Positions 35,325 to 41,544 of a stretch of 41,544 bases of DNA are shown here, in pieces (position 1 is the first letter of the stretch; each line of letters opens with the position of its first letter). The DNA is taken from contig CACHVW010000005.1 in the NCBI GenBank assembly GCA_902583415.1, positions 1 through 41,544 on the forward strand, read 5' to 3'. Made by a program: the position numbers and the translations under genes. The notes under the pieces were generated by a model. It was not told the origin of the DNA. It did not search any database and saw nothing but the letters and a program-made list of their open reading frames with translations. The DNA is from an uncultured SAR116 cluster alpha proteobacterium. Its GTDB lineage: Bacteria > Pseudomonadota > Alphaproteobacteria > Puniceispirillales > Marisalimonadaceae.

Positions 35325-35621
35325 ATGAACCTAAATGAATCTATTGATTTAATTTCAAGTTTAGTAAAAACAATTTTTGACGAAGGTAATTTTAGAGGAA
35401 ATATTGATAAAAACACACCCTTATTTGGTAACGAAAGTATATTAGATTCAATGTCTCTTGTTCAATTATGTTTAGCACTTGAAGATAAAGCAGGTGAAAT
35501 GGGGTTTGAGTTTGATTGGAATTCTGAAAAAGCAATGTCTAAAGCAGAAGTGATGTTCAGATCTATTGAATCTTTGGGTAATGAGTTTTACACTCAATTT
35601 AAAAAAAGTTCTGGTAAGTAG
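35325..35621 (+). CDS. Free-standing acyl/peptidyl carrier protein
   Basis: A 98-residue acidic, helical protein. ESILDSMSLVQLCLALED holds the phosphopantetheine attachment site, with S42 in DSM (DSL in most carriers). Helix 1 (INLNESIDLISSLVKTIF-like) and the hydrophobic third-helix region with SIESLG fit the four-helix carrier fold. It is longer at the C-terminus than house-keeping AcpP and lacks the usual strongly acidic DSLD helix, which suggests a dedicated carrier for the adenylation enzyme encoded at 39793-41256. AAGGA lies 7 bases before the ATG. It is separated from the LpxD-like gene by 157 bases and from the next gene by the 3'-half tRNA copy R4. Confidence 0.8.
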   Translation: MNLNESIDLISSLVKTIFDEGNFRGNIDKNTPLFGNESILDSMSLVQLCLALEDKAGEMGFEFDWNSEKAMSKAEVMFRSIESLGNEFYTQFKKSSGK

Positions 35622-35655
35622 AATGTTTTTCATTATATAAAAAATCGATTATTTT

Positions 35656-35704
35656 ATTCCTAATTGGGAGGCAACAGATTAAAAACCTGTCGTGTTCACC
35701 ACAA
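35656..35704 (+). repeat. 3'-half copy of tRNA-Arg(CCU) (copy R4)
   Basis: ATTCCTAATTGGGAGGCAAC begins in the anticodon loop of the tRNA. It continues through a decayed T arm (ACAGA against CCTGT) to CGTGTTCACCACA, which matches the acceptor 3' strand, discriminator and CCA plus two flanking bases. No 5' half precedes it. It starts at the same ATTCCTAAT where the 5'-half copies R1 and R2 end, which places the likely crossover in the anticodon stem-loop. Confidence 0.8.
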
Positions 35705-35803
35705 CTAAAATTTATTTAAAATTAAATATTAAAATGTCATATTATATGACCTACCTGTAAATTATAGTAATTACTAAGTTTAAAAAATTGAGTTTTATAA
35801 GTT

Positions 35804-37021
35804 ATGGATAAAATCAAAACAAAAGCGATTATAAGAAAATATTCCTTAATACCTAGTAAGGCAAGTAAAGCAATATTAAAAAGTATCCGAGAAGATAAAA
35901 ATTTTATTTCAACTTTTAAGGATTTTATTACTGAAATTGATTATAAAAATCTAAAGAATAAATATAAAGAAAAGGTTTTATACCTAAAAAATAATAAAAT
36001 TGTTATTTTACCTAAAAATTTACCATTTTTATATCTGATTAAGGATGAAACAGCTGACTTTAGCTGGAAAATAAACGAACCTTCAACAATATCAAATAAT
36101 AATACAGATCTTGTTCTTAAAACAACTAATGTTGAAGGTGTCAATCCCTCATTATTATCTATTATTTTAAATTTAGTTAAAAAGGAATTGCATAATCATC
36201 ATCATTATCCAGAGTTTTTAGAAATAAATAAAACCAGCAAATCATTAATTTTAGAACTTTTTAACAAAGTAAAGTTTGCTTCACGATTATCTGATATCAC
36301 ACCTTCTTTGAATAGTTGCATTCAAAAAGCTATCAAAAGTAAAAAAATTAATATTTTAACTCCTTTATGTCCAGACTATTCAAATATAGATTTAGGCAAA
36401 GGATTATACACTCTTACTTTTGATGGTTTAGGTTCAGACATAGGCGTTACGGCAAAAAGATTATTAGAAAACTTGGAATGTTTGCATTCAGTTTTCAAAC
36501 AACATGACATAAAAGTAACTCACACCGCTGCAATTGGTGACTTTGAAGCTTTATCAGAGGATACTTGTAAAAGGGTAAATTTATCGCGTAAAAAATTCAT
36601 TGAACATTTAATAGTTAGTCAAAAAAAACTGAAAGAATATGCTGGAGAAAAACTTAAAACAATACTTTTTACGGATTTATGTAATGGATTGGATAATTGG
36701 ATCAAAATTCATTCCAAATATTATGAAATGTTGTTAAATAAAGATTTTGGCAAAATTAATCTTTCAAACAATGATATTGAAAATATCAGTAATTCTAGAA
36801 AGCCTCTATTATATAGATGGTTTGGAAAAATTTCTGACGAAGAACTTTTAAAAGTTGTTTTATGGCAGGGAGCAGAGTATGCTACTATGGGCCATATTAT
36901 TGACGAGGTTATAGAAAATCCAGTCATAATTGGGGCAGATCATGTTAAAATGGCTCCTTTTTATGGAATTAGTTCAAGTGTACCTATATTATATTTAACT
37001 TCTAACTACATAAGGAATTAA
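35804..37021 (+). CDS. Unrecognised 405-residue biosynthetic-cluster protein
   Basis: I do not recognise this family with confidence. The N-terminal third is lysine-rich and ends near a HNHHHYPEF patch (130-138). A central domain carries ILTPLCPDYSNID (CPDY at 189-192), LYTLTFDGLGSDIGVTAKRL (201-220) and AAIGDFEALSEDTCKRV (242-258). The C-terminus ends VIIGADHVKMAPFYGI and VPILYLTSNYIRN. It is soluble, with no signal or membrane span. Cysteines, aspartates and histidines in these blocks look like active-site candidates. It is one base from the 2-oxoglutarate oxygenase gene, so the two are probably translated together. A very distant similarity in layout to PvcA/isonitrile synthases, which also pair with such oxygenases, is possible but weak. 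Confidence 0.6.
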   Translation: MDKIKTKAIIRKYSLIPSKASKAILKSIREDKNFISTFKDFITEIDYKNLKNKYKEKVLYLKNNKIVILPKNLPFLYLIKDETADFSWKINEPSTISNNNTDLVLKTTNVEGVNPSLLSIILNLVKKELHNHHHYPEFLEINKTSKSLILELFNKVKFASRLSDITPSLNSCIQKAIKSKKINILTPLCPDYSNIDLGKGLYTLTFDGLGSDIGVTAKRLLENLECLHSVFKQHDIKVTHTAAIGDFEALSEDTCKRVNLSRKKFIEHLIVSQKKLKEYAGEKLKTILFTDLCNGLDNWIKIHSKYYEMLLNKDFGKINLSNNDIENISNSRKPLLYRWFGKISDEELLKVVLWQGAEYATMGHIIDEVIENPVIIGADHVKMAPFYGISSSVPILYLTSNYIRN

Positions 37022-37022
37022 A

Positions 37023-37640
37023 ATGCTTCTTAATTATTATAAAGAGAGAGAAAGCTATATTAATGATGGGACTATTATGCTCAATCAACATAATAATATT
37101 TTTACACAAACGGAACTACAAAATCTAGAAAAATTAGCTGATCAACTCCCATTTGAACATGTAGAAATAGGTGATGCTGATGAGCCAAATTATTTAGAAG
37201 TCGGAAGACTAATAACTGATATAGATAAACCTAAAATAGTTAATCAAACAATATCAAAACAAGTTATTGGAATAGTAAGTTCAAAAGAAAAAATGGAATT
37301 CTACAAATTTTTGTTAGATAAACCAGAATTACATATTAGAAGAATGCAATATAATGTAATGGCAGAAAATTGTTTTGTTGGTTTACATCTAGACACTGAC
37401 TCCAACCCAGATTACCTCGTAGCTTGCGTTGTTCAACTAGGAGGTAACTTCATAGGTGGCGATTATGTTGTATATGGTGGAGGAATTCCTCCAAGATCTC
37501 TTTCTCCAACAAAGTTTTCTGTAATTTTTAGTAATTGCAAGTACGAACATGAAGTTACAAAAGTTAAATCTGGAATGAGAAAATCCCTCGTGTTTTTTTT
37601 AAGTACTAATAATGGTAAAAATTCAAGAATTAGAGAATAA
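37023..37640 (+). CDS. 2-oxoglutarate/Fe(II)-dependent oxygenase
   Basis: A 205-residue protein with the double-stranded beta-helix facial triad: H122 and D124 in VGLHLDTDSNPDY, and H176 in NCKYEHEVTKV. R186 in SGMRKSLVFFLS is the likely 2-oxoglutarate anchor, ten residues after the distal histidine as in prolyl-4-hydroxylase-like enzymes. RRMQYNVMAENCFVG and GGDYVVYGG fit the flanking strands. The family hydroxylates free or carrier-bound amino acids, among other substrates. AAGGAA lies before the ATG. It is one base after the 405-residue gene and 3 bases before the flavin monooxygenase gene, so it sits in the core of the cluster. Confidence 0.8.
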   Translation: MLLNYYKERESYINDGTIMLNQHNNIFTQTELQNLEKLADQLPFEHVEIGDADEPNYLEVGRLITDIDKPKIVNQTISKQVIGIVSSKEKMEFYKFLLDKPELHIRRMQYNVMAENCFVGLHLDTDSNPDYLVACVVQLGGNFIGGDYVVYGGGIPPRSLSPTKFSVIFSNCKYEHEVTKVKSGMRKSLVFFLSTNNGKNSRIRE

Positions 37641-37643
37641 GAA

Positions 37644-38720
37644 ATGAACTTAGGTTATTTTACTCAACCTTTTCATCCAACTACTAAAATGCTCTCTCAA
37701 TCTCTTGAAGAAGACTTTGAAGCTGGCGTAATAGCTGATAGAAATGGATATTCAGAAGCTATTTTTGGAGAACATGCAACAGATGCTTATGAAACCATTA
37801 CATCTTCTTTAACTTTTATAGCTAGCTTATGTTACAATACTAAAAACATAAAACTTGGTACAGGAACAATTAATATACCAAACACTCATCCAGCTTTTGT
37901 TGCCTCAACGGTCTCAATGCTTGATCATATGCTTAAAGGCCGTTTATTATTAGGTGTTAGTATGGGCGCGCTTGCATCTGATTGGGAAATATTTGGGACT
38001 TATGACTTAAACAAACAAGCAATGTTTGAAGAATCTCTGCATCAAATTCTTCAGTTATGGAAAACTAAGCCACCTTATGATTTAGAGGGAAATTTTTGGA
38101 AAATAACAACAAAAAAGACTATGAATCTCGAACTAGGCCTAGGAGAAATAATGAAACCCTTTCAACAACCTCACCCAGAAATATTGTGTACAGCCTTGTC
38201 ACCTAACTCAGTTGGATTAAGGAAGGCTGGACAAAAAGGTTGGTCTCCAGTTTCATCTAATTTTATTCAAGAACATTATGTATCTTCACACTGGAAACAA
38301 TATTCTGAAGGTTCTAAATCAGTTAACATAAACGCAGACACAAAAAAATGGCGTGTGGCTAAAATGGTTTTTGTAAATGATGATAATGAAAAAGCATTAA
38401 AGTATGGAAAAGGTCTTGATGGGCCATATGCAAAATGCATAAATCAAATTATTAAAAAATTAAAAGCAGCCAACAAATTAAATTTTCTAAAAGAAAATGA
38501 ACATCAATTAGACGACGAAATTACACTTGACTATTGTCTAAGTAAGTTGGTTATAGCAGGAGATCCTAGTTCAGTTAAGGATCAAATATATAAATTTGCA
38601 GAGAAAACTGGAACTTTTGGAACCTTATTATATGTTGGAGTTGATTGGCTTGATAAAAAACTTGCTAAAAACTCTATGGAGCTTATGGCTAACAAAGTCA
38701 TTGCAGACATGCACATTTAG
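37644..38720 (+). CDS. Luciferase-like flavin-dependent monooxygenase
   Basis: A 358-residue LLM-class enzyme of the limonene-monooxygenase/alkanal-monooxygenase-like subgroup. The N-terminus reads LGYFTQPFHPTTKM, then DRNGYSEAIFGEHATDAYET, followed by KLGTGTINIPNTHPAFVAST and GRLLLGVSMGALASDW, all standard for FMN-binding TIM-barrel enzymes of this class. SPNSVGLRKAGQKGWSPVSS is the later flavin-phosphate region. It would need reduced FMN from a separate reductase. Such enzymes act as N- or C-hydroxylases or Baeyer-Villiger oxygenases in natural-product pathways. It is distinct from the RutA-like enzyme at 31788-32771. It follows the 2OG oxygenase gene by 3 bases. Confidence 0.83.
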   Translation: MNLGYFTQPFHPTTKMLSQSLEEDFEAGVIADRNGYSEAIFGEHATDAYETITSSLTFIASLCYNTKNIKLGTGTINIPNTHPAFVASTVSMLDHMLKGRLLLGVSMGALASDWEIFGTYDLNKQAMFEESLHQILQLWKTKPPYDLEGNFWKITTKKTMNLELGLGEIMKPFQQPHPEILCTALSPNSVGLRKAGQKGWSPVSSNFIQEHYVSSHWKQYSEGSKSVNINADTKKWRVAKMVFVNDDNEKALKYGKGLDGPYAKCINQIIKKLKAANKLNFLKENEHQLDDEITLDYCLSKLVIAGDPSSVKDQIYKFAEKTGTFGTLLYVGVDWLDKKLAKNSMELMANKVIADMHI

Positions 38721-38755
38721 AATGTATTTAAATTATATTATTTCAGGGAAACATA

Positions 38756-39613
38756 ATGAAACAACTTCAAACAATTAATTTTTTTGAGGGTAAATGGATG
38801 GAAGGCAACCCAAAACTAATTGGCCCACTTAGCCATGGATCTTGGATGGGGTCTCCTGTATTTGACGGTGGAAGATGTTTTGACAGTCTTGCACCTGATC
38901 TTAATGAGCATTGCAAGAGAGTTATAAAATCAGCTAAAGCTATGCTTATGGATCCAAAAGTTTCTTCAGAGGAAATTTTTGATATATCAAAAGAAGGAAT
39001 TAAAAAATTAGGATCAAGTAAAGATTTATACATTAGACCATTAATTTGGGCTGAAGATAGTATGGGACTTCTAAGATGTGACCCTCATAGTGCTAAGTTT
39101 TGTGTTTCAATAATAGAAATGCCTATGCCCGATGAAAATGGTTTTTCTGCATGTGTTACGAAATTTACCAGACCTACTGCACTTTCTGCCCCTACTGATG
39201 CTAAAGCTGCATGTCTGTATCCAAATGGAGCAAGAGCTATGCAATATGCATTCGAAAAAGGTTTTGATAATGCTATAGTGTTAGATCCATCGGGCTATAT
39301 TGCTGAATTTGCTTCATCAAATATTTTTATAGTTATTGATAATCAACTATATACGCCAGAAGATAATAAAACTTTTTTAGCAGGTATAACTAGAAAAAGA
39401 GTTATAGAATTATGTAAAGAGTTAGATATTGTTGTGAATGAGACTAAAATTACTTTAAAAATGTTAAAAGAATCAAATGAAATATTTAGCACTGGGAATT
39501 TTGGTAAAATAATGTATCTAAATAATTTAGATGGCATAACTTTAAAACCAGGAATATTTTATAAAAAACTAAAAAAAGCATATTGGGACTATTCTAGTAA
39601 TTTTTTACTTTAA
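38756..39613 (+). CDS. Class IV aminotransferase (branched-chain type)
   Basis: Fold-type IV pyridoxal-phosphate enzyme of 285 residues. The Schiff-base lysine is K150 in TDAKAACLYPNGARAM. E184 in AEFASSNIFIV lies 34 residues later, as in branched-chain aminotransferase. FLAGITRKRVIEL and STGNFGKIMYL complete the cofactor site, and the N-terminal HGSWMGSPVFDGGRCFDS is the substrate loop. IlvE, D-amino-acid aminotransferase and aminodeoxychorismate lyase share this fold; the two-residue insertions here favour IlvE-like transamination. In this position it may make or remove the amino group of a non-standard amino acid. GGGA is 6 bases before the ATG. A copy of a housekeeping gene recruited to the cluster is possible. 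Confidence 0.8.
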   Translation: MKQLQTINFFEGKWMEGNPKLIGPLSHGSWMGSPVFDGGRCFDSLAPDLNEHCKRVIKSAKAMLMDPKVSSEEIFDISKEGIKKLGSSKDLYIRPLIWAEDSMGLLRCDPHSAKFCVSIIEMPMPDENGFSACVTKFTRPTALSAPTDAKAACLYPNGARAMQYAFEKGFDNAIVLDPSGYIAEFASSNIFIVIDNQLYTPEDNKTFLAGITRKRVIELCKELDIVVNETKITLKMLKESNEIFSTGNFGKIMYLNNLDGITLKPGIFYKKLKKAYWDYSSNFLL

Positions 39614-39718
39614 AAATACACATAACTCACCATAAACGGTTTTACAAACTTAGTAATTTAATTAATAATTAATTGAGAATTTATTTTTTATATAAAATTA
39701 AGTAATCTCGAGGCACAC

Positions 39719-39799
39719 ATGTTAGAAATTGGCGAATATCTAGAAAACGGAGTTGCTTGCCTATTTAAACTACCTTCATTGGATATAAAAATATGCTAG
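39719..39799 (+). CDS. Possible 26-residue peptide overlapping the adenylation gene
   Basis: A short frame MLEIGEYLENGVACLFKLPS plus six residues ending in cysteine. GAGG lies 5 bases before its ATG. Its stop TAG lies just after the start codon of the adenylation gene (ATGCTAG), an arrangement that would couple translation of the two. It could be a leader peptide or a true small product; it may equally be chance. It has no recognisable family. Confidence 0.3.
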   Translation: MLEIGEYLENGVACLFKLPSLDIKIC

Positions 39800-41256
39800 A
39801 TATAAGAGATTTTTATCAGAAAATTTGGGACAATATCCAATATTCTGATAAACCATTCTTTATTGATAGTTTGAAGAATGAAAAAAAATATAAAGATTTA
39901 TTTCATGACATAAAAAAAGTATCACAAATTTTTTTAAAAAAAACAAATCAACTAACTGTTATTTTAGCTAAGAAAAATTATGAACACTATTGTTGTATTA
40001 TTAGCACGGTAATATCTGGTAACACTTGGATTCCATTAAGCCTTGAAAGTCCAATCGAACGTAATTTACAAATCATAAAAAATATAAAACCAAAACATTT
40101 TATCACTGACCAAGAACTCACTCCAGAAATAAAAAGAGATTTAAAAAAATTAAAAATTAATATCTACGATATATCGGATTGTCTTAACGGAATTAAAGTA
40201 GACGAAAGTATAACTTTCAATTTTAATTATAGAAGATCTTCATTGAGCATGATTTATTTTACATCAGGATCTACCGGCACTCCAAAGGGTGTTAAAATAT
40301 CTCAAGAAGGTCTATCAACAATAGTACCAAAAATTGTTCAACTGCTAGGAATTTCTAAAGAAATTTGGGGTGATTATCATGATTTGAGCTTTGTAATTTC
40401 AATACCCATTCTTTTTTCGTGTATCTATAGTGGAGGGACAATTTATTGTGCCTCTAATAAATTAGACCAGTTTATGCCTTTGCAAAGTTTGATAAAAAAT
40501 AAAGTTTCTTGTTTAGTTACTGTTCCCTCAACTCTTGCTCGCATCTCTAAAGACAAGCATTTTGATCAATTATTTTCTTCCTTAAAAACTATTGTATCTT
40601 GTGGTGAACCATTTCCCATTGATTTAATGAGCTTATATCTAAAAAATAAAAACATCCAACTGTTTAATTTTTATGGATCAACTGAAGTGACCGCATGGAT
40701 TTTTTATCATCTTTGTAAAAAAGAAGATATTTCAAAATATTCGAATTATGGCTATGCACCAATTGGGAAGAAGATAGAAGGAAATGAAATTATAATTACT
40801 GACAAAAATTTACTTTTAGTAAGAGGTCCACAAGTAACACCCGGTTATTTGGGGAAAGATAAAAAAGCACATGTTCAAAAATATATGAATAAAGATTGGT
40901 TTTCCACTGGAGATATTGTTGAGAAAATCGATGATGTGCTAATTTGTAAAGGACGACTTGATAACCAGATAAAACTTAATGGATATCGTATCCACTTAAT
41001 GGATATTGAAACACAAATCAAAAAGATTAAAAAAATTGAAGACTGTATGTGTGTTGTTGAAGAGATAAACAGCCAAAAAATAATTACAGCAATATTAGTT
41101 ACTCAATTAGACATAACGGTTTTAGAACTAAGAGAACTACTCAAAAATAAATTACCAAATTATATGTCTCCTAGAAAAGTTTTTTGTGTTGCTAAAAAAC
41201 CAATAAATAAAAATGGAAAATTAGATAGGGTTAAATTAAAAGATTTAGTATTGTAA
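39793..41256 (+). CDS. Free-standing amino-acid adenylation enzyme (AMP-binding, DltA-like)
   Basis: Adenylate-forming enzyme of 487 aa that activates a carboxylic acid with ATP and loads it on a carrier thiol. Core motifs in order: A3 IYFTSGSTGTPKGVKIS (154-170), A4 region YHDLSF with D197 (the aspartate that normally binds the amino group of an amino-acid substrate), A5 NFYGSTEVTAW (292-302), A7 STGD (371-374), A8 GRLDNQIKLNGYRIHLMDIE (387-406), and A10 NKNGKLDR with catalytic K476. No condensation or carrier domain is attached, so it resembles DltA and single-residue loading enzymes. The partner is probably the carrier encoded at 35325-35621. The substrate cannot be read reliably. The 3' end converges on the AcpS-like gene with 10 bases between the stops. 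Confidence 0.86.
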   Translation: MLDIRDFYQKIWDNIQYSDKPFFIDSLKNEKKYKDLFHDIKKVSQIFLKKTNQLTVILAKKNYEHYCCIISTVISGNTWIPLSLESPIERNLQIIKNIKPKHFITDQELTPEIKRDLKKLKINIYDISDCLNGIKVDESITFNFNYRRSSLSMIYFTSGSTGTPKGVKISQEGLSTIVPKIVQLLGISKEIWGDYHDLSFVISIPILFSCIYSGGTIYCASNKLDQFMPLQSLIKNKVSCLVTVPSTLARISKDKHFDQLFSSLKTIVSCGEPFPIDLMSLYLKNKNIQLFNFYGSTEVTAWIFYHLCKKEDISKYSNYGYAPIGKKIEGNEIIITDKNLLLVRGPQVTPGYLGKDKKAHVQKYMNKDWFSTGDIVEKIDDVLICKGRLDNQIKLNGYRIHLMDIETQIKKIKKIEDCMCVVEEINSQKIITAILVTQLDITVLELRELLKNKLPNYMSPRKVFCVAKKPINKNGKLDRVKLKDLVL

Positions 41257-41266
41257 TCAAATGCAA

Positions 41267-41544
41267 TTAAAAATATGAAATTATAGTATTACATATAACT
41301 AAATCTTTACTGTATCCAATAGATAAATCAATTTTATAACAACTTTCCATTGGTAAAAAATCTTTAAGAAATTTAATTCCCTTCTTTGACAAAAATAATT
41401 TGTTTATATTATGTTTTGTTTTAAGAATTTCTATATCTTGCCAAGTTATAAACTTTTGATTAGGCGTGTTAAACGCTTTATAAAAAGATTCTTTTGCGGA
41501 AAATCTAGATGCTAAATATAGTGCAAAGTTTTTTTTCTAGCTTA
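41267..41544 (-). CDS. AcpS-type 4'-phosphopantetheinyl transferase (partial, possible frameshift)
   Basis: The C-terminal three quarters of an AcpS-like enzyme. FALYLASRFSAKESFYKAF carries the Mg-binding glutamate and lysine of the AKE motif. TWQDIEILKTKHNINKLFLS matches the W-x-DIE segment, and KIDLSIGYSKDLVICNTI replaces the usual LSHT-like strand. The enzyme transfers phosphopantetheine from CoA to a carrier serine and probably activates the carrier in this cluster. The frame is interrupted by a TAG at the window edge just before an 8-A run (41529-41536). Reading seven As joins the frame to KLEKN, the expected continuation. The true N-terminus is beyond the window. It converges on the adenylation gene. 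Confidence 0.72.

Noticed and set aside
1-41544. CRISPR arrays, prophage genes or complete insertion sequences
   Set aside because: No regularly spaced repeats, phage structural genes, intact transposase or recombinase reading frames were seen on either strand.

Overview
The window is AT-rich, gene-dense DNA. It has short intergenic gaps, several overlapping start and stop codons, and protein families typical of a streamlined marine alphaproteobacterium: a complete leucine-degradation (liu) cluster, an alphaproteobacterial-style gap, pgk and tkt block, and a GDH and Amt pair. I cannot name the genus from sequence alone.

Region 1 (1-6316). The end of a branched-chain amino-acid ABC transporter operon (livM partial, livG, livF) runs rightward. 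It converges on a leftward trio: a class III aminotransferase flanked by two small proteins that look like dimeric alpha/beta-barrel proteins. A divergent rightward operon follows: an NrtS-like membrane protein, an exported DUF3108 protein and a shikimate dehydrogenase.

Region 2 (6318-16260), all leftward. This is a leucine/isovalerate degradation operon in biochemical order: isovaleryl-CoA dehydrogenase, methylcrotonyl-CoA carboxylase beta and alpha subunits, HMG-CoA lyase, and a methylglutaconyl-CoA hydratase-like protein. It continues into an AhpD-like protein, a second acyl-CoA dehydrogenase and a class III CoA-transferase. A TerB-like gene lies upstream. The LIV transporter in region 1 could supply the substrate.

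Region 3 (16459-28579). Nitrogen genes come first: glutamate dehydrogenase with a hairpin over its ribosome-binding site, the ammonium transporter Amt, and a half-length GlnE with only the C-terminal adenylyltransferase module. A rightward carbon operon follows (fbp, tkt, pgk, gap, rpe, gph). Its content matches cbb operons, but no RuBisCO or phosphoribulokinase is present in the window. A convergent SDR gene closes the core region.

Region 4 (about 28600 to the end) is an accessory island built around an intact tRNA-Arg(CCU) gene at 30982-31058. Two 5'-half copies of this tRNA, with their upstream flank, lie to its left, and two 3'-end copies lie to its right. They divide the island into cassettes: a TPR-sulfotransferase; the intact tRNA with a broken ribbon-helix-helix-like gene and a RutA-like flavin monooxygenase; a NodB-like protein, an LpxD-like acyltransferase and a carrier protein; and the remaining genes. 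No recombinase is visible.

The right part (33517 to the end) looks like a compact, undescribed thiotemplated biosynthetic cluster. It holds a free-standing amino-acid adenylation enzyme, a free-standing carrier protein with a DSM serine, an AcpS-type phosphopantetheinyl transferase (partial, at the window edge), a 2-oxoglutarate/Fe(II) oxygenase, a luciferase-like flavin monooxygenase, a branched-chain-type aminotransferase, an N-acyltransferase-like protein, a deacetylase-like protein and a 405-residue protein I do not recognise. The inferred logic is activation of one amino acid, loading on the carrier, oxidative tailoring and acyl decoration. The product is unknown.
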